A stretch of 64,000 bases of DNA, taken from Mucilaginibacter lappiensis (GTDB taxonomy: Bacteria > Bacteroidota > Bacteroidia > Sphingobacteriales > Sphingobacteriaceae). The DNA is taken from assembly GCF_900155965.1 (NCBI RefSeq), contig NZ_FTMG01000001.1:868001-932000 (forward strand), given 5' to 3'. Made by a program: the position numbers and the translations under genes. Each line of letters starts with the position of its first letter. The stretch's first letter is position 1. Below, in pieces: positions 1-8,920 of the stretch. The notes beneath the pieces are model-generated. The model saw only the letters and a list, made by a program, of their open reading frames with translations, did not search any database and was not told the DNA's origin.

Positions 1-1610
1 TCTTTCCATGATTGCCACCTCAGTTCATCAAAGTAATTGATACCCTCGTTCGGGAACTCTACCCGGCGCTCGTTCCTGATACGCTCGCGCAGATCGGCCT
101 GCCCGGCAACCATGGTAGCTGTACTTGAATTTAATAAAGCTACGCCGGCCCTTGTCCTCACCTCGTTAACTTTAGCCACGGCATCTGATGTTAAACCCTG
201 CTCATTCAAAGCCTCGGCCCACATCAACAGCACATCGGCATACCTGATCAACGGGAAATCAGTAGGTCCGTATGCCCTGTTGATGAGTTCGGCATTACCT
301 TCATAAACAAATTTCCGGTACAGGTAGTAAAAATAGCTTTGTGTATCGGTACGCAGATCGCCACCCAGGGCAGCCTCAGCACGATATGGCCAGCGTGAAG
401 TTACTGTTGCATTATTTGAACCAAATACACCGTTATAAGTAGCATAAGGCGTGATCACATTGGCAGCCAAACGAGGGTCGCGGTTAGCATAAGCCTGCAG
501 GATCCGGGCTTCGTTACTCGTAGGTAAATACAAGCTCATTTGTGCGCCCCTGGTTGTAGCGGCAGCTATTTCGGCAGCTGTCAAATTATTTCTTAAGAAA
601 AACACTTCCCGTTGTGCCGGGGTCATGCTTGAATAGCCCGGCAAAACAGAATCCCAGTTAAAAGGCGAACCATCCAGGTTCTGGTAAAGATCAACCAGGT
701 TGGGCGATACCAGGTAATCATTCCAGCAGGAGCCAAAAGACGAGCGCGTACCGCAGAACCATTGTGTGGTTGAGCCATATCCCTGAGTTCCGCCACCGGC
801 AACGGCCACATTCTGGATAGAAAATATCATCTCGCTGCATTGCTCATTGGCGGCCTTAAACAGCGTGGTATAATTAGCAAACAGGGCATATCCGGCCGAT
901 TTTACCATAGCGAAATCAGCAGCGGCCAGATCCCATTTCTGCAGATACAAATAGGCTTTACCACGCAGCGCATACGCCGCGCCTTTGGTCGCGTGACCGT
1001 AGTTGGCAGCTCCTGCCGTGTATATTGAAGGTAGATTTGGTTCGTTGATGGCGTCGGTCAAATCGGCCACCACCTGGTTCCACACATCAGCTTCGGACGA
1101 CCTTGCTTTGGTAGCCTGGTCGGCAGTGAAAGGTTCCAGGTAAATGGGTACACCTTTCCATAACTGGTTTAAGCGCAGGTAAAAATAAGCCCGCAAAAAT
1201 TTACACTCCGCTACGTAACGGGCTTTTTTTGCTGGATCGGAAGGTGATTTTAGTGGTATGTTTTTGATAGCATCATCAGAACGTTGTACACCTTCATACA
1301 GGTTTTGCCATGTACTGCTGTAAATTCCGTTACCGGTGGTTATGGTACCTGACAACATGGATTCCTGGCTGCGGGTTTGACCGGTAAAACCAAAGCGATC
1401 CATCATATATAATTCCAGACCGGAATCGCCGCCAGAGTTTTCGCCCAATCTTAACGCCTGATATACCCCTGTAACACCCAGATCGGTTAAATTATCGGTT
1501 GTCCACATATTGGAGGAGGCAACAGAAGAATAAGGCGATGTATCGAGCAGGTTTTTCTTGCAGCCGGTTACTATGGCTACAGTCATCAATAATATAAATA
1601 TCTTTTTCAT
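1..1610 (-). CDS. RagB/SusD family nutrient-uptake outer membrane lipoprotein, C-terminus cut by window edge
   Basis: The frame is open from an ATG at 1610 down to base 1 (536 complete codons), so the gene continues to the left of the window. The N-terminus MKKIFILLMTVAIVTGCKK is a lipoprotein signal with a lipobox cysteine at residue 17. Alpha-helical TPR-like stretches follow (for example AKKARYVAECKFLRAYFYL), and the typical C-terminal SusD block with EGINYFDELRWQSW lies at the window edge. SusD lipoproteins sit on the cell surface and cap a SusC barrel, binding oligosaccharides for TonB-driven import. The SusC gene ends 16 bp upstream, so the two are co-transcribed. Glycan specificity cannot be read from sequence; the neighbouring arabinose genes suggest an arabinose-containing polymer. 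Confidence 0.93.
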   Translation of the reverse strand, partial: MKKIFILLMTVAIVTGCKKNLLDTSPYSSVASSNMWTTDNLTDLGVTGVYQALRLGENSGGDSGLELYMMDRFGFTGQTRSQESMLSGTITTGNGIYSSTWQNLYEGVQRSDDAIKNIPLKSPSDPAKKARYVAECKFLRAYFYLRLNQLWKGVPIYLEPFTADQATKARSSEADVWNQVVADLTDAINEPNLPSIYTAGAANYGHATKGAAYALRGKAYLYLQKWDLAAADFAMVKSAGYALFANYTTLFKAANEQCSEMIFSIQNVAVAGGGTQGYGSTTQWFCGTRSSFGSCWNDYLVSPNLVDLYQNLDGSPFNWDSVLPGYSSMTPAQREVFFLRNNLTAAEIAAATTRGAQMSLYLPTSNEARILQAYANRDPRLAANVITPYATYNGVFGSNNATVTSRWPYRAEAALGGDLRTDTQSYFYYLYRKFVYEGNAELINRAYGPTDFPLIRYADVLLMWAEALNEQGLTSDAVAKVNEVRTRAGVALLNSSTATMVAGQADLRERIRNERRVEFPNEGINYFDELRWQSWK

Positions 1611-1626
1611 TATTTTTTATTTAAGC

Positions 1627-4600
1627 TTAAAAGGCAGCATTTAAACCAACAGAGTATTGACGCATGGTTGGATAGCCCACACTCGGACCTATTTCCGGAT
1701 CAAGTCCAGGGTACTTGGTTATCGTGAATAAATTTTCGGCGGCTACGTAGATCCTTATTTTACTTAACGACCATTTCTGGGTTAACCTTTTTGGAAGTGT
1801 ATAGCCCAATTGAACGTTCTTCAATTTTACGTACGATGCGTTATACAGATAGAAATTACTGGCTACCGCGGCATTCTGCACATCGGATGTATTTTTTAAG
1901 CGTGGGTAATAGCCATTAATATTATTAGCCGGGTCTGATGGATTGGCATCATTATAATAATAATGGTTATTAGCTACCAGTGTACTTACCGCGTTACCTA
2001 AGGAAACAATAGAGTTATTATATCCGGTATCATTCCAGTAATAGTACATACCAAAGCTTCCGGCCCATATCATAAAGCAATCAAAACCTTTGTAGGATAC
2101 ATTGAACTGTAAACCGGCATTATATTTTGGCGTTGCCGATTTATTGGTAAGCTGCGCATCGTAACTATTGCCATAAATGCCGTCGCCATTGGTGTCACCA
2201 TAGATCAGGTCGCCATAATAGATCTTGGTTTTGCCGATGCCATTAGCCGGTTGAAATTTATAGCCGGCATTCATCATACTCTGCAACCAGGCCAAATCCT
2301 GCGGTGTACGGATCATACCATCTTTAGGGCCGCCATTTTTATTTACGGAGCCATCTGCATTATAATAGCTTCCATTTCCTTTGTACACTGGGTACAGGTA
2401 ATACTCATTGATGGCATGACCCTGGATAACTCTGGTAGTGCCACCACTTGAAACCTGACCAATGTTTGATGAATAAACCTGATTCCCGTTAGCATCGGTG
2501 GTGTAACCTTGCTGCAGGGTACCATTATATTTTTCGACCCGGTTAAAGTTGTAAGCAAAATTACCAGACACGCTATAACTCAAACCACCAGTTTGGCCGC
2601 GAAAGCCCAGGGTAACCTCAATACCTTTGTTGGATACTTCGGCAATGTTTTGTGTGGCGGCCGTGGCCGTACCAACGGTCAATGGTATGGTTGGGGTAAA
2701 TAAGATGCCGGTGGTATATTTACGATAGGCATCAATCTCAAAATTCATTTTGCCTTTAAACAAGGTTCCATCCAAACCAATATTACTGGTGGTGGTAGTT
2801 TCCCACTTCAGGTTCTGGTTGGCAAATTTTGTTTGTGCCAAACCGGTTACAGCAGCTCCGTTGTAGGAATAAGCGGTAGGACTATAAGTTGCCAGGTAAT
2901 CGTAATTACCCAATGCAGCATTGGAGTTTAGCACGTTATTACCGGTTTGTCCCCAGGATGCACGCAGTTTTAAATTACCTACATATTCATTTACGTTTTG
3001 CATAAAGGGCTCTTCGGAGATGCGCCAGCCCGCGGCAAAGGCAGGAAAAAAGCCCCAGCGGTTAGATGGTGCAAATTTGGATGAGCCATCATATCTGAAC
3101 ACCGCTTCCAACAGGTAGCGCGATTTATAATCATAGTTCAAACGTCCAAAGAATGAGCGCAAAGCATAATCGTAGGCGTCGCCGGTGGCTGCTGTTGGCG
3201 TGGTTGCCGAATTTAGGGTGGTAATTGTAGGATCGATGAGGCCTAATTTAGTGGCGTCGAAATAGTAATATTTGTATTGATACTGATCATAGCCTACCAA
3301 AGCGCCAATAGTATGATTTTTGGCTATAGTAGTGTTATATCTTAAAACCGCATCGAGCGTGATCAGGTAGTTTTTATTAAAATCATAATAAGTACTCAAT
3401 TGCGATGGCGCTGTGGCTGCCTGTTTTAAGGTGTTGGTCGAAAAGTCCCATTTTTCGAAAGGAATAGTGAACGAATTGTTTTCCTCAAAACGGGTCTGGT
3501 AATTGAATTTGGTTTCCAGGGTTAAACCTTTATAAAGGTCGACATTAGCGAAAAGTGTGGTATTGATCCTGGATTCCTGGTCGCTTCCGCCGGTAGAGGT
3601 TAAATAACTCAGGATGTTATTGGCTGTCGATGATTCTTCGGGAGCCGAAGGGAAACCATATTTACCGTTGTAATAGGGATAAACACCCGGTGTGGTTTGT
3701 CTTAAATAGTTAAAGGCGTTACTGGTACTGGCCAGGCCAAAAGTTTGCAGTGATGCAAATGTTTGCGTACCCACGGTTAAAAACTTGGTAGCCTTAGTCT
3801 GCAAATTCACCCGGAACTGGTATTTATCGGATCCGGTATTTTGCATAGTGCCCGGGTTACCGGTATATCCGGCTGATAGCAGGAATTGAGTAGTTTCGTT
3901 ACCACCGCTGATGGATAGGTTATGATCCTGCAATACATTGTTTTGAAAAATTGCTTTTGCCCAATTGGTATTGGGATAGGCAATGTAATTGGGTACACCA
4001 ATGACATTTAATCCGTTGGGATCAGCATCGGCTTTTTGCCATTGTGCTATGGTAGCAGCGGTATAAACCGGTGTTTGACCCAGGTTTTGGTACCCCTCAT
4101 TGACCAACTGCATATGCCTTACATAATCAGACACAAAGGAAGGCATACTGCTTGGATTGGTTTTGGAGGCAATACCCGTATAAGTTACCGTAGTTTTATT
4201 TTTGCTTCCCTTTTTGGTAGTCACCAGGATAACTCCATTGGCAGCCAATGAACCATATATAGAAGCCGCTGCGGCATCTTTTAAAATAGAAATACTTTCT
4301 ATATCGTCGGGATTTACGGCATCTAAAGTGCCCTGTATACCGTCGATAACTACAAGGGCATTGTTATTATTCAAGGTACCCATCCCCCGGATACGGATAG
4401 TAGCACCGTCTGAACCGGGCTTACCGGAACTTTGCATCACCGATACCCCAGCGCTCAAACCCGTTAACGCCGATGATACGTTGGTTACCGATCTGTTTTC
4501 GAGATCTTTTGCCCCGATGGTAGCCACCGAACCGATCAGGTTAACCTTTTTCTGGGTTCCGTAACCTACTACTACCACGTCGTTCAAACTGGTACTTTGT

Positions 4601-4938
4601 TCTGCCAGTACAATATTAACAGACGGGGAATCTCCTGCTGCTTTTTCCTGGGTAATAAACCCAATATAGGAAAACACCAGCGTAGCATTGTTATCGGGCA
4701 CGCTGATGTTATAGATGCCTTTCGCATCTGTAACCGTGCCGTTCGCTGTACCTTTTAATTTGACGCTTACCCCGGGCAGCGTCTCCCCTTTGCTATCTTT
4801 TACCGTACCCGTGATCTTTCGTGTTTGGGCGTAGGCGCTGCCAATAAACAAAGTAAGTATGATGAGGGTTGCAAGGAGATTTTTAAAACACTTTACCATG
4901 CGCGCACCCTGGCAGTTCAATGAGTAAATTTTATCCAT
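1627..4938 (-). CDS. SusC/RagA family TonB-linked outer membrane protein
   Basis: This 1103-residue protein is a TonB-dependent outer membrane barrel that imports glycan fragments with its SusD partner. After a signal peptide ending at SAYAQ there is a carboxypeptidase-regulatory-like domain (about 40-115), then the plug (about 120-235) with VVVVGYGTQKK and the late plug motif YGSLAANGVILVTTKKG, and then a barrel of roughly 850 residues ending in an aromatic-terminated strand (NAAF). The start is uncertain: an internal ATG at 4899 (MVKCFKNLLATLIILT) gives a more compact signal peptide, and no strong ribosome binding site decides between them. SusD follows 16 bp downstream. The upstream region carries a tandem G5TAAAAT repeat that may bind an activator. 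No anti-sigma STN domain is visible. Confidence 0.95.
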   Translation of the reverse strand: MDKIYSLNCQGARMVKCFKNLLATLIILTLFIGSAYAQTRKITGTVKDSKGETLPGVSVKLKGTANGTVTDAKGIYNISVPDNNATLVFSYIGFITQEKAAGDSPSVNIVLAEQSTSLNDVVVVGYGTQKKVNLIGSVATIGAKDLENRSVTNVSSALTGLSAGVSVMQSSGKPGSDGATIRIRGMGTLNNNNALVVIDGIQGTLDAVNPDDIESISILKDAAAASIYGSLAANGVILVTTKKGSKNKTTVTYTGIASKTNPSSMPSFVSDYVRHMQLVNEGYQNLGQTPVYTAATIAQWQKADADPNGLNVIGVPNYIAYPNTNWAKAIFQNNVLQDHNLSISGGNETTQFLLSAGYTGNPGTMQNTGSDKYQFRVNLQTKATKFLTVGTQTFASLQTFGLASTSNAFNYLRQTTPGVYPYYNGKYGFPSAPEESSTANNILSYLTSTGGSDQESRINTTLFANVDLYKGLTLETKFNYQTRFEENNSFTIPFEKWDFSTNTLKQAATAPSQLSTYYDFNKNYLITLDAVLRYNTTIAKNHTIGALVGYDQYQYKYYYFDATKLGLIDPTITTLNSATTPTAATGDAYDYALRSFFGRLNYDYKSRYLLEAVFRYDGSSKFAPSNRWGFFPAFAAGWRISEEPFMQNVNEYVGNLKLRASWGQTGNNVLNSNAALGNYDYLATYSPTAYSYNGAAVTGLAQTKFANQNLKWETTTTSNIGLDGTLFKGKMNFEIDAYRKYTTGILFTPTIPLTVGTATAATQNIAEVSNKGIEVTLGFRGQTGGLSYSVSGNFAYNFNRVEKYNGTLQQGYTTDANGNQVYSSNIGQVSSGGTTRVIQGHAINEYYLYPVYKGNGSYYNADGSVNKNGGPKDGMIRTPQDLAWLQSMMNAGYKFQPANGIGKTKIYYGDLIYGDTNGDGIYGNSYDAQLTNKSATPKYNAGLQFNVSYKGFDCFMIWAGSFGMYYYWNDTGYNNSIVSLGNAVSTLVANNHYYYNDANPSDPANNINGYYPRLKNTSDVQNAAVASNFYLYNASYVKLKNVQLGYTLPKRLTQKWSLSKIRIYVAAENLFTITKYPGLDPEIGPSVGYPTMRQYSVGLNAAF

Positions 4939-5351
4939 CTTAATTCAATAAGTTTTAAATTTTGTTGGTGTATGATCATTAAAAAGGCACGTATCTGCGC
5001 CTTTACTCAGTTCCCGATTCCTGACCGGCGGGAATAAAATGGCATTAAGCCGCAATACCCGGATGGGTTAATAAAATGTCTGCTCTTTCATAATTGGTTT
5101 TAATGGTTTCAACAAATTTGCTATTATCAGCAGCAGAGGAGGGGGTAAAATCCTAAGGAAATGGGGGTAAAATTCTAAATAACCTTACCAATAAGGCTTA
5201 TAAGGCCGATATTTTACGATAGATGACCAGGTTAAATTTCAAGAAGGAAGGATCATTCAACTGTAAATAATGGATTATTCCCAGCAAAATTCACAAACAT
5301 CTGGTGGAGGTTGCCTAACTTCGGCCATTATATCATAGTTGCTTATATACC
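4939..5351. other. Intergenic region between divergent susC and the arabinose cluster
   Basis: These 413 bases separate the divergently read SusC and ketopantoate-reductase-like genes. The one structured element seen is the tandem repeat at 5141-5178. I see no RNA gene and no convincing small ORF. Confidence 0.5.
5141..5178. promoter_or_regulatory. Tandem 16-bp direct repeat, candidate activator binding site
   Basis: GGGGGTAAAATCCTAA at 5141-5156 recurs as GGGGGTAAAATTCTAA at 5163-5178, with one mismatch and a 22-bp period, about two helical turns. Direct repeats with this spacing are typical of AraC-type DNA-binding domains, including those of hybrid two-component regulators that control SusC/SusD loci. 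The core recurs at 16850 ahead of the GH35 operon. It lies about 200 bp upstream of susC and 174 bp upstream of the divergent gene. The regulator itself is not in the window. Confidence 0.5.
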
Positions 5352-6284
5352 GTGAAAAATCATATCAATAATGTTTATATCGTAGGTTTGGGTGCAATGG
5401 GCGGCATGTATGCGGCCAAATTACAAGATATAGATCCTGGCCTGGTCAAGGTAATCGCTTCTCCCGAACGCATCAAAAACTATCAAAACTCTGAGATCAA
5501 GGTTAATGGCAGTCCTTATCAATTCAATTACGTTAAACCTGGCGACCGCTCTCAGCCCCCTGCCGATCTCATTATTGTTGCGGTAAAGGCGCCCCAGCTT
5601 GCAGCAGCCATAAATGATCTGAGCACATTTGTGCACGACGACACCATCGTTATTTCACTACTCAATGGTATATCCAGCGAAGAGCAGATAGGCGAAACAA
5701 TCGGGATAAAACATTTACTTTTTGCCTATGGCGTGGGGATGGATGCCGTTAGAGCAGACAGTACGATTACCTATTCCAATCCTGGCCGGATAGTTTTTGG
5801 CGAAAAAGACAATAGCACGCTTTCGGCACGGGTAAAAGCTATAAAAGAGTTATTTGAAAAGGCTGGTATCCCCCATCACATCCCCGCGGATATGTACAAA
5901 GCGCTCTGGTTTAAATTTATGATGAACACGGGCATTAACCAGGCATCAGCTGTATTGAAGGCTCCTTACGGGGAGTTTCAGCAAAATAAACAAGCCCGTA
6001 AGCTGATGCTGATGGCAGCCGAAGAAGTGATAACATTATCGCACCAAATGGGTATTTTTCTGGGTCAGGACGATATTAATGAGTTTACCCGCATAGTTGA
6101 CGGGCTTGGCCCCGACGGGAAAACCTCCATGTTACAGGACATTGAAGCCGGGCGTAAAAGCGAAGTAGATCTTTTTGCCGGAAAGGTAATAGAGCTTGGC
6201 CACAAATACCAGGTACCTACCCCTATTAATGAAACTTTATATACCATTATCCGTGCATTGGAAACAAGCCGGGAAGTAATTTAA
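5352..6284 (+). CDS. Ketopantoate reductase (ApbA/PanE) family oxidoreductase
   Basis: This 310-residue protein belongs to the 2-dehydropantoate 2-reductase family, which reduces ketopantoate with NADPH for coenzyme A synthesis. The N-terminal Rossmann fold has VGLGAMGG at residues 11-18 and the AVKAPQ stretch typical of the family. The C-terminal helical domain contains ALWFKFMMNTGINQ, with the lysine expected to be catalytic. The start is a GTG, because the glycine loop begins 10 residues later and no usable ATG precedes it. It heads the arabinose cluster but is separated from araB by 219 bp that hold araB's own promoter, so its role in sugar metabolism is unproven. It may be true PanE or a paralogue acting on another 2-oxo acid. 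Confidence 0.85.
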   Translation: MKNHINNVYIVGLGAMGGMYAAKLQDIDPGLVKVIASPERIKNYQNSEIKVNGSPYQFNYVKPGDRSQPPADLIIVAVKAPQLAAAINDLSTFVHDDTIVISLLNGISSEEQIGETIGIKHLLFAYGVGMDAVRADSTITYSNPGRIVFGEKDNSTLSARVKAIKELFEKAGIPHHIPADMYKALWFKFMMNTGINQASAVLKAPYGEFQQNKQARKLMLMAAEEVITLSHQMGIFLGQDDINEFTRIVDGLGPDGKTSMLQDIEAGRKSEVDLFAGKVIELGHKYQVPTPINETLYTIIRALETSREVI

Positions 6285-6303
6285 ACCACCTAACCATTTT
6301 AAA

Positions 6304-6334
6304 TTTTGTTTGTATAAAACTTTTTATATTTTTG
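6304..6334 (+). promoter_or_regulatory. Bacteroidota-type promoter of araB
   Basis: TTTTG at 6304-6308 and TATTTTTG at 6327-6334 match the -33 (TTTG) and -7 (TAnnTTTG) elements of the Bacteroidota primary sigma factor, with an 18-bp spacer. Transcription should start near 6340, leaving a leader of about 165 nt before araB. Confidence 0.55.
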
Positions 6335-6338
6335 TTTT

Positions 6339-6355
6339 AGTGTTATATTAACAAT
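6339..6355. promoter_or_regulatory. Operator-like palindrome 1 at the araB transcription start
   Basis: AGTGTTATATTAACAAT is a 6-5-6 inverted repeat with one arm mismatch. It lies directly after the -7 box, where a bound repressor would block initiation. A near-identical, perfect copy lies exactly 140 bp downstream. Which regulator binds is unknown; an arabinose-responsive repressor is the natural candidate. Confidence 0.5.
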
Positions 6356-6478
6356 TAATATTTCGCAACCAGTTATAGCTAATTTATTAACCGTTCTGCC
6401 ATTTCATTTGTGATGTTATTTAATTAAATGATCATCAGCATATATCCGGCAGATACTATTTCAACGTCAATCAAAATA

Positions 6479-6495
6479 AGTGTTATAAAAACACT
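6479..6495. promoter_or_regulatory. Operator-like palindrome 2 just before the araB start codon
   Basis: AGTGTTATAAAAACACT is a perfect 6-5-6 inverted repeat ending 8 bp before the araB ATG. The shared left arm AGTGTTAT and the identical layout with the site at 6339 suggest two copies of one operator. Confidence 0.5.
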
Positions 6496-6503
6496 AATTA
6501 TAC

Positions 6504-8210
6504 ATGAATAAAAATCAATTAGTGATTGGGGTGGATTATGGATCAGATTCTGTACGTTCCATCTTGGTAAATGCAGCAAATGGACAGGAAATAGCCTCGT
6601 CTGTATATGAGTATCCCCGCTGGCGCGATGGCTTATTTTGCGAACCCGGTATAAACCAGTTCAGGCAGCATCCACAGGATTATATTGATGGTCTGGAGAT
6701 CACCATTAAAGACTGTATAGCACAGGCAGGCGGCGCCGGCATTGTTGATTCCATAAAAGGTATATCTGTTGATACTACCGGCTCCACCCCCGTAGCAGTC
6801 GACGCTTACGGTACCCCCCTGGCTTTAACACCCGGTTTTGAAAATAACCCGAACGCCATGTTTGTGTTATGGAAAGATCATACGGCTGTTAAAGAAGCTG
6901 CCGAAATCAACGCCCACGCGGCTTTGTTTGATACCAATTACCTGCAATATGTGGGCGGCATCTACTCATCCGAGTGGTTTTGGGCTAAGCTGCTGCACGT
7001 TTTAAGGGTTGATGAAGTTGTAAGAAACGCAGCAGCTTCCTGGGTAGAACATTGTGATTGGATACCCTTTTTACTCACTGGCGGTAACGATGTTAAAGCC
7101 ATCAAACGCGGGCGTTGCTCTGCGGGGCATAAAGCCTTATGGGCCGAAGAATTTGATGGTTTACCGCCCGACGATTTCTTTTCATCGCTTGACCCATTAT
7201 TAAAAGGCTTTACGCACAAACTTTATAAAGACACTTACACCGCCGACCAGGCCGCAGGTACGTTAAGCGCTGAATGGGCGCAGCGCCTGGGCCTTTCCTC
7301 TGGAGTTATTGTGGGTACCGGGGCATTTGACGCGCACATGGGAGCCGTTGGCGGGCAAATTGAACCTTATTATTTAAGCAAGGTAATGGGTACATCTACC
7401 TGCGATATTTTGGTAGCCCCAACATCCAACATGCAGGGCAAGCTGGTGCGCGGTATATGCGGACAGGTAAATGGCTCGGTTATTCCGGGGATGGTAGGTT
7501 TAGAAGCCGGGCAATCGGCTTTTGGCGATACTTATGCCTGGTTTAAAAATATAATTTCATGGCCGGTTAATCATATACTATCTCAATCAAAAATAATTGA
7601 CGAGGCTACTGCCAAAGCGCTAAAAGCCGAACTGAGCGATCTGATCATACCCGAACTGAGCAGGCAGGCTGCTCTGATCCCTGTTGATGAACCTAACGAA
7701 TTGGCTGTTGACTGGTTGAACGGTCGCCGTACACCTGATGCCAACCAGGAACTGAAAGGGGCAATAAGCGGCCTGAGCTTAGGCAGCGACGCACCCAGGA
7801 TTTTCCGCGCCCTGGCAGAAGCCACCTGTTTTGGTGCAAAAAGTATTGTGGACAGGTTTATTGCCGAAGGTATCCCTGTAAAAGGCATCATTGGCATTGG
7901 CGGCGTGGCCAAAAAGTCGCCATTTGTTATGCAAATGATGGCCGATGTGCTGGGTATGCCTATCCGTATCCATCAGTTTAAACACACCTGTGCTCTCGGT
8001 GCAGCTATGTTTGCCGCCGTGGTAGCCGGTATATACCCAACGGTTGAAGAAGCTATGAAAGCTATGGGAGGCGGTTTTGACGAGGAGTATTATCCCAACA
8101 CCGATCATACAGTTATTTACAACAGACGGTATGAGCAGTATAAAGATCTCGGGGAGTTTGTAGCTGGTCAAATAGCCAAAACTACAGCAGTCGAACTTCA
8201 AAACAGTTAA
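6504..8210 (+). CDS. araB: Ribulokinase
   Basis: AraB phosphorylates L-ribulose to L-ribulose 5-phosphate, the second step of L-arabinose catabolism in the cytoplasm. The 568-residue length is normal for the family. The N-terminal FGGY nucleotide-binding domain starts VIGVDYGSDSVRSILV (residues 7-22), followed by a sugar-binding region. The second domain carries GTGAFDAHMGAVGG and the phosphate-binding GIIGIGGVAKKSPFVMQ, then HTCALGAAMFAA. Context confirms the sugar: araD starts 4 bp downstream and araA lies two genes on. The ATG sits just behind the second operator-like palindrome, in a long leader with its own promoter, so this gene probably begins the catabolic transcript. Confidence 0.96.
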   Translation: MNKNQLVIGVDYGSDSVRSILVNAANGQEIASSVYEYPRWRDGLFCEPGINQFRQHPQDYIDGLEITIKDCIAQAGGAGIVDSIKGISVDTTGSTPVAVDAYGTPLALTPGFENNPNAMFVLWKDHTAVKEAAEINAHAALFDTNYLQYVGGIYSSEWFWAKLLHVLRVDEVVRNAAASWVEHCDWIPFLLTGGNDVKAIKRGRCSAGHKALWAEEFDGLPPDDFFSSLDPLLKGFTHKLYKDTYTADQAAGTLSAEWAQRLGLSSGVIVGTGAFDAHMGAVGGQIEPYYLSKVMGTSTCDILVAPTSNMQGKLVRGICGQVNGSVIPGMVGLEAGQSAFGDTYAWFKNIISWPVNHILSQSKIIDEATAKALKAELSDLIIPELSRQAALIPVDEPNELAVDWLNGRRTPDANQELKGAISGLSLGSDAPRIFRALAEATCFGAKSIVDRFIAEGIPVKGIIGIGGVAKKSPFVMQMMADVLGMPIRIHQFKHTCALGAAMFAAVVAGIYPTVEEAMKAMGGGFDEEYYPNTDHTVIYNRRYEQYKDLGEFVAGQIAKTTAVELQNS

Positions 8211-8214
8211 GCAC

Positions 8215-8913
8215 ATGAGTAAGTATCAACACATTAAACAAACGGCTTATGAGGCAAACATGCAATTACCCAAATTGGGCCTGGTACTGTTCACCTTTGG
8301 CAACGTAAGCGCGGCCGACAGGGATCTGGGTGTTTTCGCAATCAAACCGAGCGGTATTCCCTATGATGAACTAACACCAGAAAAAATGGTGATTGTTGAT
8401 TTTGACGGTAATACGATAGAAGGTAATCTCCGCCCATCTTCTGATACCAAAACACACGCTGTTTTGTATAAGTATTGGGCCGGCATTAACGGCATTGTAC
8501 ATACCCATTCCACCTATGCTACCGCATGGGCACAGGCGCAACGCTGTATCCCTATCTTTGGTACAACCCATGCCGATCATCTAACCACCGACATCCCCTG
8601 CGCACCACCAATGGAAGATAATAGGATAATCGGCGATTACGAATACCAAACGGGCTTCCAGATCATCGATTATTTTAAGGACAACAATCTTGATTATAAA
8701 GAGATCGAAATGATACTGGTGGGTAACCACGCCCCCTTTACCTGGGGCAAAACAGCCGAAAAAGCGGTTTACAACAGCGCCGTCCTGGAGGCTGTTGCGC
8801 ACATGGCCCATTTAACAGAACAAATAGATAATTATGCTCCCCGTTTAAAAGATTCGCTCATCAAAAAACATTACGAACGCAAACACGGGCCCGATTCTTA
8901 TTACGGCCAATAA
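8215..8913 (+). CDS. araD: L-ribulose-5-phosphate 4-epimerase
   Basis: AraD converts L-ribulose 5-phosphate to D-xylulose 5-phosphate, which enters the pentose phosphate pathway. The 232-residue protein is a class II aldolase-fold enzyme. The phosphate- and sugar-binding segment TFGNVSAADRD (28-37) and the IKPSGIPYDEL stretch (43-53) are present. Zinc ligands are the histidines of GIVHTHSTYATA (H96, H98) and the one in VGNHAPFTWG (near 171). It starts 4 bp after araB and ends 7 bp before the GH27 gene, so all three are translated from one message. Confidence 0.97.
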   Translation: MSKYQHIKQTAYEANMQLPKLGLVLFTFGNVSAADRDLGVFAIKPSGIPYDELTPEKMVIVDFDGNTIEGNLRPSSDTKTHAVLYKYWAGINGIVHTHSTYATAWAQAQRCIPIFGTTHADHLTTDIPCAPPMEDNRIIGDYEYQTGFQIIDYFKDNNLDYKEIEMILVGNHAPFTWGKTAEKAVYNSAVLEAVAHMAHLTEQIDNYAPRLKDSLIKKHYERKHGPDSYYGQ

Positions 8914-8920
8914 TACAACT

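Noticed and set aside
37..306. 89-codon plus-strand ORF at the left edge
   Set aside because: It runs antisense to the SusD-like gene, whose frame is open and family-consistent across the same bases.
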